A stretch of DNA of 64,000 nucleotides from Pseudomonas sp. GD03944 (GCF_029839275.1 NZ_JAOCAH010000017.1:40869-104868); one strand, 5' to 3'; counted from the first letter of the stretch, positions 1 through 8,510 are shown. Notes: generated by a model not told the origin, from the letters alone. Made by a program: numbers and translations.

Positions 1-171
1 CAGCGATTCGACGTAACGGCGCTGGCCTTCCGCATACAGCGTGTCGAAGGCCAGGGATGACTTGCCCGAACCGGACAGGCCGGTAATCACGATCAGCTTG
101 TCGCGTGGCAGGGTCAGGTCGATGTTTTTCAGGTTATGGGTACGTGCCCCACGGATCAGAATCTTGTCCAC
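1..171 (-). CDS. uvrA: UvrA excinuclease subunit A, N-terminal fragment
   Basis: First 57 codons of the nucleotide-excision-repair ATPase UvrA, which scans DNA for bulky lesions with UvrB. Reading the minus strand from GTG at 171 gives the UvrA start MDKILIRGARTHNLKN and the Walker A motif GLSGSGKSS at residues 31-39. The rest of the gene lies outside the window. It is divergent from the MFS gene at 305, with about 130 bp between them. I looked for a LexA-type CTG-N10-CAG palindrome in that gap and did not find a convincing one. Confidence 0.95.
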   Translation of the reverse strand, partial: MDKILIRGARTHNLKNIDLTLPRDKLIVITGLSGSGKSSLAFDTLYAEGQRRYVESL

Positions 172-304
172 AAACAGCGGCCTCGCTTGGCGGGCGGAAA
201 CGGTCGAGTATACGGCTCGGCCCTGCCCTGCGGCAAAGTGCGCGCCTGTGCCACGGGCAGGATGGCTGGTAGAATCGCCGGCCTGTTCGAATAGGACCTA
301 TGTA

Positions 305-1693
305 ATGCACGATCTGCACAACGAGCGTATGAGCGCAGGGGAAACCCGCGCCGCCGGTGGCCTGGCGCTGGTCTTCGCCTTCCGCATGCTCGGTATGTTC
401 ATGGTCCTGCCGGTCCTGGCGACCTACGGGATGGATCTGGCGGGCAGCACGCCTGCCCTGATCGGCCTGGCCATCGGCGCCTACGGCCTGACCCAGGCGG
501 TCCTGCAAATTCCCTTCGGCATGCTGTCCGACCGCATCGGCCGACGGCCGGTGATCTACGCCGGCCTGCTGATCTTCGCCGCCGGCAGCGTCCTGGCGGC
601 CAATGCCGACTCGATCTGGGGCGTGATCGCCGGGCGTGTGCTGCAAGGCGCCGGCGCGATCTCCGCGGCGGTCATGGCGCTGCTGTCCGACCTGACGCGC
701 GAGCAGCACCGCACCAAGGCCATGGCCATGATCGGCATGAGCATCGGCCTGTCGTTCGCGGTGGCCATGGTCGTCGGCCCGCTGCTGACCAAGGCGTTCG
801 GCTTGTCCGGGCTGTTCTGGGCCACGGCGGCCATGGCGCTGTCGGGCATCCTGATCGTCGCGGGCGTCGTGCCGCGTGAGGCCGGGCCATTGCAGCACCG
901 CGAATCCGGCGTTGCCCGCCAGGCGCTGCTGCCCACCCTCAAGCACACGGACCTGCTGCGCCTGGACGCCGGCATCCTGGTGCTGCACGCCGTCCTGATG
1001 GCCAGTTTCGTGGCCTTGCCACTGGCGCTGGTCGAGCAGGGTGGGCTGCCCAAGGACGAGCACTGGTGGGTCTACCTGACCGCGCTGCTGATCGGCTTCT
1101 TCGGCATGGTGCCGTTCATCATCTACGGCGAGAAGCGTCGGCAGATGCGCCGCGTGCTGCTGGGGGCGGTGAGCGTGCTGCTGGCCTGCGAGCTGTTCTT
1201 CTGGGGCTTCGGCGACAACCTGCGGGCGCTGGTGCTGGGGACGGTGGTGTTCTTCACCGCCTTCAACCTGCTGGAGGCCTCGCTGCCTTCGCTGATCAGC
1301 AAGGTCGCGCCGGCGGGCGGCAAGGGCACGGCCATGGGGGTCTACTCCACCAGCCAGTTCCTCGGTGCGGCGCTGGGCGGCATCCTCGGCGGCTGGTTGT
1401 ACCAGCACGTCGGTCTGTCGGGCGTGTTCATCGGCTGCGCTGTGCTCTGTGCAATTTGGCTGGCCATTGCTGTTACTATGCGTGAACCACCTTACGTGAC
1501 CAGTCTGCGCCTGCCGCTCGATGCTGCGGCACTGGCCGATGTCGGATTGGTCGAGCGTCTTGTGGCGACGCCCGGAGTGGCGGACGCCATGGTGGTGGCT
1601 GACGAGGCCGCCATCTACATCAAAGTGGATACCCAACAATTGGACCGCACGTCCCTGGAACGCCTGATCAAATCGGCGCCAGCGGCGTGCTGA
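305..1693 (+). CDS. YajR-type MFS transporter
   Basis: Major facilitator transporter of 462 residues in the inner membrane; the substrate is unknown. The signature motif GMLSDRIGRRP lies at residues 72-82 between TM2 and TM3, and about 12 hydrophobic segments follow. A soluble C-terminal tail (about residues 400-462, including VERLVATPGVADAMV) matches the ferredoxin-like YAM domain that distinguishes YajR from other MFS drug-efflux relatives. The ATG at 305 has AGGA 8 bases upstream. The open frame continues upstream to 41, but that part is antisense to uvrA. A second ATG at 329 is possible. The gene sits between uvrA and ssb, an arrangement I recall from other pseudomonads. Confidence 0.88.
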   Translation: MHDLHNERMSAGETRAAGGLALVFAFRMLGMFMVLPVLATYGMDLAGSTPALIGLAIGAYGLTQAVLQIPFGMLSDRIGRRPVIYAGLLIFAAGSVLAANADSIWGVIAGRVLQGAGAISAAVMALLSDLTREQHRTKAMAMIGMSIGLSFAVAMVVGPLLTKAFGLSGLFWATAAMALSGILIVAGVVPREAGPLQHRESGVARQALLPTLKHTDLLRLDAGILVLHAVLMASFVALPLALVEQGGLPKDEHWWVYLTALLIGFFGMVPFIIYGEKRRQMRRVLLGAVSVLLACELFFWGFGDNLRALVLGTVVFFTAFNLLEASLPSLISKVAPAGGKGTAMGVYSTSQFLGAALGGILGGWLYQHVGLSGVFIGCAVLCAIWLAIAVTMREPPYVTSLRLPLDAAALADVGLVERLVATPGVADAMVVADEAAIYIKVDTQQLDRTSLERLIKSAPAAC

Positions 1694-1710
1694 AAGCCTA
1701 GGAGAACGTT

Positions 1711-2199
1711 ATGGCCCGTGGGGTTAACAAAGTCATTCTGGTCGGCACCTGCGGACAGGACCCGGAAACACGCTACCTGCCGAGCGGCAACGCCGTGACC
1801 AACCTGAGCCTCGCCACCAGCGAGCAGTGGACCGACAAGCAGACCGGCCAGAAGGTCGAGAAGACCGAGTGGCACCGTGTCTCGCTGTTCGGCAAGGTCG
1901 CCGAGATCGCCGGTGAATACCTGCGCAAGGGTTCCCAGGTCTACATCGAGGGCAAGCTGCAGACCCGCGAGTGGGAAAAGGACGGCATCAAGCGTTACAC
2001 CACCGAAATCATCGTCGACATGCAGGGCACCATGCAGCTGCTGGGCGGCCGCAACAACAACGAAGGCGGCGATTCCGCTCCGCGTCAGCAGCGCCCGGCG
2101 CCGCAGCGCGAACAGCAGCAGGCACCCCGCCAGGCGCCTCAGCAGAAGCCTCAGCCGGCGCAGGATTTCGACAGCTTCGACGACGACATCCCGTTCTGA
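1711..2199 (+). CDS. ssb: Single-stranded DNA-binding protein
   Basis: SSB of 162 residues coats ssDNA during replication, recombination and repair. The OB fold occupies about residues 1-112 (start ARGVNKVILVGTCGQDPETR). A Gln/Pro-rich disordered linker follows, then the acidic protein-interaction tip ending DDDIPF, the docking site for partner proteins. AGGAG lies 7 bases before the ATG. The gap to the transporter upstream is only 17 bp, so cotranscription is plausible. Length and layout match the tetrameric bacterial family. Confidence 0.97.
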   Translation: MARGVNKVILVGTCGQDPETRYLPSGNAVTNLSLATSEQWTDKQTGQKVEKTEWHRVSLFGKVAEIAGEYLRKGSQVYIEGKLQTREWEKDGIKRYTTEIIVDMQGTMQLLGGRNNNEGGDSAPRQQRPAPQREQQQAPRQAPQQKPQPAQDFDSFDDDIPF

Positions 2200-2220
2200 T
2201 CACCGGGTCAGCGCTCTATC

Positions 2221-3105
2221 ATGCGTATGCGGCTGATGCTGCTAGGCGGCGGTAATGCACTGGGACAGGCGCTGATTCGCCTTGGCGCGGAGGAAGACAT
2301 CAGCTTCCTCGCGCCCAGGCCGCCAGAGTCGGGCTGGGATGCTGCCAGCCTGACCCAACTGCTCGACGACACCCGCCCCGATGCCCTGATCAACCTCGCC
2401 TACTACTTCGACTGGTTCCAGGCCGAAGTGCTGAACGAGGCGCGCCTGGCTGCCCAGGAGCGCGCCGTCGAGCGTCTGGCCGAGCTCTGCCAGCACCATG
2501 AAATCCGCCTCCTGCAACCGTCCAGCTACCGGGTCTTCGATGGCTCGCGTGCCACGGCCTACAGCGAGAAGGAAGAACCGGTCCCGCTGGGCGCGCGTGG
2601 CCAGGCGCTGTGGCGTTTGGAGCAGAGCGTGCGTGCGGCCTGTCCGCGGCATGTGCTGGTGCGTTTCGGCTGGCTGCTCGATGACAGCGCCGATGGCCTG
2701 CTCGGTCGTTTTCTCACCCGTGCCGAACACGATGAAACGCTGTTCCTGGCCGATGACCGACGGGGCAACCCGACGCCGGTCGACGACGCTGCCCGGGTGA
2801 TCTTGGCCGTGCTCAAGCAACTCGACTGTGAAACCCCGCTGTGGGGCACCTATCATTACGGTGGCCACGAGGCGACGACCTCACTGGCGCTGGGGCAGGC
2901 GGTGCTCAGCGAGGCGCGCAGTTTCCGCAGCAACCTGGTCGACGACGTGGCCGCACAGGCCCACGCCGCCCGCCCGGATGCTGCCGACGAACCCCAGCAC
3001 GCCGTGCTCGCCTGCAAGAAAATCCTTCACACCTTCGGGATCAAGCCGCGCGCCTGGCGTGCCGGATTGCCGAGCCTACTGGATCGTTACTATCGCCATG
3101 TCTGA
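2221..3105 (+). CDS. RmlD-like sugar-nucleotide-binding protein
   Basis: 294-residue protein of the atypical/extended SDR class resembling dTDP-4-dehydrorhamnose reductase. A glycine-rich nucleotide loop GGGNALGQ is at residues 9-16. The RmlD-like stretch around RVFDGSRATAYSEKEEP is followed by LGARGQALW, where active RmlD proteins have YGxxK. The catalytic Tyr-Lys pair is therefore apparently missing, and true reductase activity is doubtful. It overlaps the next SDR gene by 8 bp, so the two are translationally coupled. Substrate and pathway are unknown. Confidence 0.75.
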   Translation: MRMRLMLLGGGNALGQALIRLGAEEDISFLAPRPPESGWDAASLTQLLDDTRPDALINLAYYFDWFQAEVLNEARLAAQERAVERLAELCQHHEIRLLQPSSYRVFDGSRATAYSEKEEPVPLGARGQALWRLEQSVRAACPRHVLVRFGWLLDDSADGLLGRFLTRAEHDETLFLADDRRGNPTPVDDAARVILAVLKQLDCETPLWGTYHYGGHEATTSLALGQAVLSEARSFRSNLVDDVAAQAHAARPDAADEPQHAVLACKKILHTFGIKPRAWRAGLPSLLDRYYRHV

Positions 3106-4024
3106 AATCCTCGTAACCGGCGGTGCCGGGTTTATCGGTTCGCATCTGGTCGACGCGCTGCTGGCTCAGGGGCATCAGGTGCGGGTGCTGGACAACCTGT
3201 CCATGGGCAAGCGCAGCAACCTGCCGCTGGATAACCCGAACCTGCGCTTCATCGAAGGCGATGTGGCCGATGCCGCCCTGGTCCTGGAGGCCGTTTCCGG
3301 CTGCCAGGCCGTGGTGCACCTGGCGGCGGTGGCCTCCGTGCAGGCGTCCGTGGATGACCCGGTGGCGACCCACCAGAGCAACTTCGTGGGCACGCTCAAT
3401 GTCTGCGAAGCGATGCGTCAGCAGGGCGTGAAGCGTGTGGTATTCGCCTCCAGTGCCGCGGTCTACGGCAATAACGGCGAAGGCCAGGCGATTGGCGAGG
3501 ACACCCCCAAGGCACCCCTGACGCCCTACGCCTCGGACAAGCTGGCCAGCGAGTACTACCTGGATTTCTACCAGCGTCAGCATGGCCTCGAGCCTGCGAT
3601 CTTCCGTTTCTTCAATATTTTCGGCCCGCGCCAGGATCCTTCGTCCCCGTATTCGGGGGTGATTAGCATCTTCACCCAGCGCGCCCAGCAGGGGCTGCCG
3701 ATCAGCGTGTTCGGCGACGGCGAGCAGACCCGTGATTTCTTCTACGTGGCCGATCTGGTCGAGCTGCTGGTGCAGGCCGTCAGTGCGCCCCAGGTGGTGT
3801 CTGGCGCGGTCAACGTCGGCTGGAACCAGACCACCAGCCTGAACCAGTTGCTTGCCGAGATCGGCGCGCTGTTCGGCGGTTTGCCGGCCGTGACCCACCA
3901 GGCGACGCGCCCTGGCGACATTCGCCACTCCCGGGCGAACAACGCCCGCCTGCAGGCCAGTTATCGGCTGCCGACCGCGACGCCGATCCGTGAGGGGCTG
4001 CGGCGACTGCTCGGACTCGAGTGA
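3098..4024 (+). CDS. NAD-dependent sugar-nucleotide epimerase/dehydratase
   Basis: 308-residue extended SDR resembling UDP-glucose 4-epimerase (WbpP/GalE class). The NAD loop GGAGFIG is at residues 8-14, the catalytic Ser lies in FASSAAVYG (about 116-124), and the Tyr-x3-Lys pair is Y144/K148 in TPYASDK. The ATG at 3098 overlaps the end of the RmlD-like gene; the much longer open frame from 2828 runs over that gene and is not the real start. It probably acts on a nucleotide sugar for cell-surface glycans, but no glycosyltransferase lies nearby to confirm this. A strong terminator follows. Confidence 0.85.
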   Translation: MSEILVTGGAGFIGSHLVDALLAQGHQVRVLDNLSMGKRSNLPLDNPNLRFIEGDVADAALVLEAVSGCQAVVHLAAVASVQASVDDPVATHQSNFVGTLNVCEAMRQQGVKRVVFASSAAVYGNNGEGQAIGEDTPKAPLTPYASDKLASEYYLDFYQRQHGLEPAIFRFFNIFGPRQDPSSPYSGVISIFTQRAQQGLPISVFGDGEQTRDFFYVADLVELLVQAVSAPQVVSGAVNVGWNQTTSLNQLLAEIGALFGGLPAVTHQATRPGDIRHSRANNARLQASYRLPTATPIREGLRRLLGLE

Positions 4025-4032
4025 GTCGACGA

Positions 4033-4058
4033 AAAAGCCGCGCCCATGCGCGGCTTTT
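4033..4058 (+). terminator. Intrinsic terminator after the SDR pair
   Basis: Perfect 11-bp inverted repeat AAAAGCCGCGC / GCGCGGCTTTT with a 4-base loop, ending in a T run and located 9 bp after the epimerase stop. The A-rich 5' side allows function in both directions. Confidence 0.9.
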
Positions 4059-4089
4059 CATTACCTGGCCGCCCGTGACGCGGCCATGA

Positions 4090-4114
4090 AAAAGCCGGCG
4101 TCATGCCGGCTTTT
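4090..4114 (-). terminator. Intrinsic terminator after oprG
   Basis: Perfect 10-bp inverted repeat AAAAGCCGGC / GCCGGCTTTT with a 5-base loop, 18 bp beyond the oprG stop. The plus-strand A run becomes the U tract for oprG transcripts. With the hairpin at 4033 it insulates two convergent units. Confidence 0.88.
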
Positions 4115-4131
4115 GTTTGCTGGGGCGTGCC

Positions 4132-4800
4132 TCAGAATTTGTAGCCCAGGCCCACCATGTAGACCCAGGGGTCCACGTCCACGTCCACCTTGACCTTGGT
4201 ACCGGCCAGGTCGGTGGTCGCCGTGGTGTCGATGTCCAGGTACCAGACCGAGGCGTTGAACAGGATGTTCTCGGTGATCTGGAAGTCCATGCCCGCTTCC
4301 AGGGCCAGGCCCACGGAGTTGTCCAGTTCCAGGCTGTTGAAGCCCTGGGCCTTGCGGGCACCGGTCAGGTCTTCATCGAAGAACAGGGTGTAGTTGATCC
4401 CGGCGCCCACGTACGGCTGCACCTTGGACGCGCTGTCCAGGGGGAAGTACTGCAGGGTCAGGGTCGGTGGCAGGTGCTTGATGTCCGCCAGTTTGCCATC
4501 CAGGGCGCCCAGGCCCTTGACGCCGACCGAGTGCTGGAACGGGGTGGCGGCAAGCAGGCCGATACCTAGGTGGTCGGTGACCATGTAGGTGCCGGTCAGG
4601 CCCAGCTGCGTATCGCTGTCCAGGGTTGCCTTGGTGCCCGCTGCCTTGGCGCCACCAATCGACAGGCTGGAGCTGTCTTCGTGCGGATCGACGGTGGCGG
4701 CGCCCACGCGCAGGATCAGATCACCGGCCTGGTGCGCGTGTGCCATGGGCGCCGCCAGCGCCATGGCAATCAGAGAGGCAGCGATCAGTGGCTTTTGCAT
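4132..4800 (-). CDS. oprG: Outer membrane protein OprG (OmpW family)
   Basis: 222-residue eight-stranded outer-membrane beta-barrel of the OmpW family, thought to pass small hydrophobic molecules. It has a Sec signal peptide with predicted cleavage after AHA at residue 22 and a terminal aromatic signature LGYKF for BAM insertion. The ATG at 4800 has AGGAG 6-7 bases upstream; the longer frame to 4884 lacks a signal peptide and is rejected. Next to DUF3299 and the ABC genes, this is the neighbourhood I recall for P. aeruginosa OprG. A near-consensus ANR site lies upstream (4871-4884), which suggests induction at low oxygen. Confidence 0.93.
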   Translation of the reverse strand: MQKPLIAASLIAMALAAPMAHAHQAGDLILRVGAATVDPHEDSSSLSIGGAKAAGTKATLDSDTQLGLTGTYMVTDHLGIGLLAATPFQHSVGVKGLGALDGKLADIKHLPPTLTLQYFPLDSASKVQPYVGAGINYTLFFDEDLTGARKAQGFNSLELDNSVGLALEAGMDFQITENILFNASVWYLDIDTTATTDLAGTKVKVDVDVDPWVYMVGLGYKF

Positions 4801-4843
4801 ACGAACTCCTATCGAGTCATCAAGTAAAAAGAGAGTGACTCCT

Positions 4844-4884
4844 AGACTACGGAGTGGGGCAAACGCCTTCTTGATCCAGCTCAA
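4844..4884 (-). promoter_or_regulatory. oprG promoter with ANR/FNR-type box
   Basis: Read on the minus strand, TTGAGCTGGATCAA (4884-4871) differs from the ANR/FNR consensus TTGAT-N4-ATCAA at one position. A plausible -10 element TAGTCT lies at 4849-4844, which puts the start site near 4837 and the box centre near -40.5, the spacing of class II activation. ANR control of oprG in P. aeruginosa is established as far as I recall; the site here is read from sequence only. Confidence 0.7.
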
Positions 4885-4935
4885 TAAGAGGGCGCATTGT
4901 CTGGAATGCGCGTTGGCGAAGAGGATGCCAGGCGT

Positions 4936-4962
4936 AAAAAAGCCGGACGCGAGGTCCGGCTT
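4936..4962 (-). terminator. Intrinsic terminator after the DUF3299 gene
   Basis: 9-bp inverted repeat AAGCCGGAC / GTCCGGCTT preceded on the plus strand by six A's, giving a U tract on the minus strand. It lies 26 bp past the DUF3299 stop and ends the ABC/DUF3299 transcript. Confidence 0.88.
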
Positions 4963-4987
4963 CTCTGGCGGGCGGGGCAGGAGGGGA

Positions 4988-5521
4988 TCAGCTATCCGGC
5001 AGCTCGTAGGCGTAGATCTTGTCGGCCTGCATCTGGTAGCCGACCTCGGCCAGCTCGCTGCTGCTGTGCTCGACCTTCAGCGGCCCCTCGATCCAGAACG
5101 GCTGGTACAACGCGTCGAGCAGCACGCCGAGTTCGGCACGCACATGGACGATCTGGTTCGACGGAGGCGGCGGCACATGGATGCAGGCGCCGAAGTACGG
5201 CACCAGCAGGAACTCGGTGACGCGGCCCTCGTCGGTCACATCCAGCGGCACGATGTAGCCCGGCAGCTTCACCGCCTGGCCGTCCAGCTCCTTGACCACT
5301 GGCGCGGCCGGCGACTGCTGCATGGCCGCCGGGCCGGATTCGGCCAGGGCGTCGGCCAACTGCGACAGGTCGTGGATCGGGGTTGGCTCCGAGACCTGGG
5401 GCGGTGCATCCGGTGGGATCAGCTCGGACCAGGTCAGCTCGCGCACCTCGGCAGCCGATACGGGCAGGGCCAGGGCGAGAAACAGCGATGCGAGCAGACA
5501 GCGGAGCATGGGCAACCTCAT
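4988..5521 (-). CDS. DUF3299 exported protein
   Basis: 177-residue periplasmic protein of unknown function. It has a signal peptide (residues 1-23, ending VSAA) and the family's diagnostic stretch LVPYFGACIHVPPPPSNQIV at about 106-125, with a conserved Cys/His pair that could bind metal. Its start overlaps the end of the permease gene by 4 bp, so it is the last gene of the ABC operon. In P. aeruginosa the corresponding genes (PA4063-PA4066, from memory) respond to zinc limitation, which makes a role in metal handling the best guess. Confidence 0.82.
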   Translation of the reverse strand: MRLPMLRCLLASLFLALALPVSAAEVRELTWSELIPPDAPPQVSEPTPIHDLSQLADALAESGPAAMQQSPAAPVVKELDGQAVKLPGYIVPLDVTDEGRVTEFLLVPYFGACIHVPPPPSNQIVHVRAELGVLLDALYQPFWIEGPLKVEHSSSELAEVGYQMQADKIYAYELPDS

Positions 5522-6783
5522 AGACGAATGGACAGGCCGTCGGCCAGCGACTGCCGGTAGGCACGCCAGGCCGGCAGGCTACCCATCAGCAGTGCGGCGC
5601 CCAGAATAGCGCCCAGCAGCGTCCACTCATAGGTCGTTGGTGCATTCAGTGCCAGATACAGGCCGTAATTGGCCTGCACGTAGCCCTGAGCCACCGCGAT
5701 TCCCAGGTACAGCAGCAGGATGCCCAGCAGCACGCCGGCCAGGGCCAGGGTGAAGGCCTCCAGGATCAGCAGGCTGGCGATATGCCAGGGGCGCGCGCCC
5801 ACCGAACGCAGGATCGCCATTTCCCGGCGGCGTTCGTTCAGGCTGGTGAGGATCGCGGTGAGCATGCCGATCAGGCCGGTCAGCACCACGAACAGCGACA
5901 CCACGAACAGTGCCTTCTCCGCCGTGCCCATCAGGCTCCACAGCTCCTGCAGGGCCACGCCGGGCAGGATCGCCAGCAGCGGCTCGCCCCGGAATTCGTT
6001 GATCTCCCGCTGCAGGCTGAAGGTGGCGATCTTGCTGTTCAGACCCAGCATGAACGCGGTGATCTGCTTGGGCTGCAGGTCCATGGCCCGGGCCTGGTCG
6101 GCGCTGACCTTGGCTGCGCCACGGGCCGGCATGCCGTTCTGCCAGTCGATGTGCAGCGCCTCCATGCCGGCCAGGGAGATATGCAGGGTGCGGTCCACCG
6201 GTGTACCGGTGCGGCCGAGGATGCCCACCACGGTGAAGGGTTTGTCGTCGTGCTTGAGCAGGCTGATGGTGGCCACGCCATGGGCCAGCACCAGTTCATC
6301 ACCCAGCTTGTAGTTCAGCGCCTGCGCCACCTCGGCGCCGAGCACCACCTCGAATGGGTCGTCGGCGAAGGGGCGGCCGTCGGTGAGGTTGAGGGGCTGG
6401 GTACGGGCATAGCGGTAGTGCTCGAAATAGGCCGGGCTGGTGCCCATGACCCGGTAGCCGCGGTGCGAGTCGCCCAGGGAGATGGGGATGGCCCACTTGA
6501 CCTGGCGGTGCTCGGCGAAGTGCTCGAAGCTTTCCCAGCGAATGTTGTTGGTGGCATTGCCGATGCGGAACACCGAGTACAGCAGCAGGTTCACGCTCCC
6601 GGAGCGGGCGCCGACGATCAGGTCGGTGCCGCTGATGGTGTTGGCGAAGCTGGCGCGTGCCTCGGTGCGCACGCGCTCGACGGCGAGCAGCAGGCACACC
6701 GACAGGGCGATGGCGAACACAGTGAGCAGGGCGGTGAAGCGGCGGTTGGCCAGGCTGGCCAGGGCGATACGGAACAGGTGCAT
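5518..6783 (-). CDS. ABC transporter permease, FtsX/MacB type
   Basis: 421-residue inner-membrane permease. One N-terminal TM helix (about residues 15-37) is followed by a large periplasmic domain, then three C-terminal TM helices starting near residue 290 in the FtsX core. This is the type VII/LolCE/MacB topology used for export, lipoprotein release or mechanotransmission rather than classical import. It lies 1 bp after the ATPase gene and overlaps the DUF3299 gene. The substrate is not deducible from sequence. The link to zinc stress comes from synteny and the neighbouring Zur-type site. Confidence 0.85.
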   Translation of the reverse strand: MHLFRIALASLANRRFTALLTVFAIALSVCLLLAVERVRTEARASFANTISGTDLIVGARSGSVNLLLYSVFRIGNATNNIRWESFEHFAEHRQVKWAIPISLGDSHRGYRVMGTSPAYFEHYRYARTQPLNLTDGRPFADDPFEVVLGAEVAQALNYKLGDELVLAHGVATISLLKHDDKPFTVVGILGRTGTPVDRTLHISLAGMEALHIDWQNGMPARGAAKVSADQARAMDLQPKQITAFMLGLNSKIATFSLQREINEFRGEPLLAILPGVALQELWSLMGTAEKALFVVSLFVVLTGLIGMLTAILTSLNERRREMAILRSVGARPWHIASLLILEAFTLALAGVLLGILLLYLGIAVAQGYVQANYGLYLALNAPTTYEWTLLGAILGAALLMGSLPAWRAYRQSLADGLSIRL

Positions 6784-6784
6784 T

Positions 6785-7495
6785 TCAGGCCTCGGCAGGA
6801 GTGGCTGCGCGATTCAACTCGGCCAGGGACAGGCTGCGGTCGAACAGAGAAGCAAGGCTTTGGTCGTGGCTGACGAACAGCAGGCTGGCGCCGGCTTCGC
6901 GGCATTCGGCGAACAGCAGGTGCAGAAACGCCTCGCGGGCATCGGCGTCCAGCGCCGAGGTCGGTTCATCGGCGATCACCAGTTCCGGTTGACCGATCAG
7001 TGCCCGGGCCGCGGCGACCCGTTGCTGCTGGCCGATGGACAGACTGTCGGCGCGCCGCTCAAGCAGGCTGGCGTCTTTCAGGCCCAGGTGGGCGAGCAAT
7101 TGAGCGGCGGCCTCGGTGACGCTGCCATGCCGCTGCACGGCCCGCTCTGCGCGCAGGCGGGAAAAACGGCAGGGCAGTTCTACGTTCTCGCGTACCGAAA
7201 GAAACGGCAGCAGGTTGAACTGCTGGAAGATGTAGCCGGTGTGGTCGACCCGAAAGCGGTCCCGGGCGCTCGAGGACAAACCGCTCAGGTCCTGGCCAAG
7301 CAGCTGGATCGTACCGCGCTGGGCCAACTGCACGCCGCCGAGCAGGCCGAGCAGGGTGGTCTTGCCGCTGCCGCTGGGACCCTTGAGAAAAAGGGTTTCG
7401 CCACGGGCCAGGGTGAAATCGGGGATGTCCAGCAGTTCGGGTTGGCCGGGCCAGGCAAAACCGAGGTTGGACAGGGTGATCAAAGGTGGACTCAT
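6785..7495 (-). CDS. ABC transporter ATP-binding protein
   Basis: 236-residue LolD/MacB-like ATPase that energises the FtsX-type permease. Walker A GPSGSGKT is at residues 39-46, the Q-loop lies in YIFQQFNLLPF, and Walker B is VIADEPTSALD. The ABC signature reads LSIGQQQR, with Ile in place of the usual second Gly of LSGGQ. That is unusual, but the core Ser and Gly are kept. It is the first gene of the three-gene minus-strand unit; 121 bp separates it from brkB upstream. Confidence 0.9.
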   Translation of the reverse strand: MSPPLITLSNLGFAWPGQPELLDIPDFTLARGETLFLKGPSGSGKTTLLGLLGGVQLAQRGTIQLLGQDLSGLSSSARDRFRVDHTGYIFQQFNLLPFLSVRENVELPCRFSRLRAERAVQRHGSVTEAAAQLLAHLGLKDASLLERRADSLSIGQQQRVAAARALIGQPELVIADEPTSALDADAREAFLHLLFAECREAGASLLFVSHDQSLASLFDRSLSLAELNRAATPAEA

Positions 7496-7616
7496 AGGTA
7501 ACTCATTGGGTGCATAAATGTGGGAGACGCTCTTTCAACGATGGCCTGTTCAGCACTCGCCGCCTCAGCGGCAGTGGGCCGCTGACCTGGCCACCCGCTT
7601 GGCCTGAAAGTGCGGG

Positions 7617-8510
7617 TTATCGGGCAGGGTCGGCTTCTGGCCTGATCTCTTTTTCGCCAGGCTCCTTGCCCTCTTGCGAGTAATGCTCGATGACCGCATT
7701 GAGCTCGGCGCCGAACAACAGCACCGCGCAGGAAATGTGCAGGTACAGCAGGAACACGATGATCGCCCCGATGCTGCCATAGGTGGCGTTGTAGTTGGCG
7801 AAGTTCTGCGCGTAGTAGGCAAAACCGAGGGATGCGCCGATCCACACCACCACGGCCAGCACCGAGCCCGGCGTGATGAAACGGAAGCGCTGCTCGACAT
7901 CCGGCGCCACGAAGTACACCACCGCCACCACGACCATCAGCAGGAAGATCGCGATCGGCCAGCGCAGCCAGCTCCACAGCGTCACCACGATCTGCTCGAG
8001 GCCGATCTGTTGTGCCAGCCAGCCCATGACCTGGGGGCCGAGCACCATCAGCGCCGCCGCCGTCAGCAGGGCGCCGGCAATGCCGACGGTGTAGAGCAGC
8101 GACAGGGGAATGCGTTTCCAGGGCTTGCGGCCTTCTTTCACGCCGTAGGCCTTGTTCATCGCATCCATGGTCGAGCGCACGGCCGATGAGGCCGTCCACA
8201 GCGCCACGACGATACCGATCGAGAACAGGCCGGCCTTCTGGGTCTGCAACTGATCGATGACCGGATTGACCAGCTCGACCGTGGACTGTGGCAGCACCAG
8301 TTCGGCCTGCTGCCGCAACCAGTCGAAGAATGGCTGCAGATCCAGCAGGCTGATCAGCGCGACCAGGAACAGCAGAAAGGGAAACAGCGAGAAGAACATC
8401 TGGAAAGCCAGGGCCGATGCGTAGGTAGGCAATTCGTCCTCGATGAAATCGCTCACCGTGGTCTTCATCACCTGAAACAGGCTGACACCCTGCAGCGTGG
8501 GAAAAAACAT
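7617..8510 (-). CDS. YihY/BrkB family membrane protein
   Basis: 297-residue inner-membrane protein of the YihY/BrkB family, once mis-assigned as RNase BN. About six TM segments are visible; the N-terminal signature DELPTYASALAFQMFFSLFP is followed by the family's WTASSAVRSTMDAMNKAYGV stretch near residues 105-125. A charged C-terminal tail ends in EKEIRPEADPAR. The function is unproven. The gene sits between the zinc protein at 8799 and the ABC genes, all on the minus strand. Confidence 0.88.
   Translation of the reverse strand: MFFPTLQGVSLFQVMKTTVSDFIEDELPTYASALAFQMFFSLFPFLLFLVALISLLDLQPFFDWLRQQAELVLPQSTVELVNPVIDQLQTQKAGLFSIGIVVALWTASSAVRSTMDAMNKAYGVKEGRKPWKRIPLSLLYTVGIAGALLTAAALMVLGPQVMGWLAQQIGLEQIVVTLWSWLRWPIAIFLLMVVVAVVYFVAPDVEQRFRFITPGSVLAVVVWIGASLGFAYYAQNFANYNATYGSIGAIIVFLLYLHISCAVLLFGAELNAVIEHYSQEGKEPGEKEIRPEADPAR

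Noticed and set aside
172..304. Possible LexA box between uvrA and the MFS gene
   Set aside because: I searched for CTG-N10-CAG on both strands and found nothing convincing, so no SOS operator is claimed.
134..1639. 501-residue minus-strand ORF opposite the MFS gene
   Set aside because: High-GC antisense shadow: Gln/His/Arg-rich with no domain, wholly opposite a well-supported transporter gene.
7566..7584. CAGCGGC/GCCGCTG stem after brkB
   Set aside because: 7-bp stem without a U tract on either strand; too weak to call a terminator.
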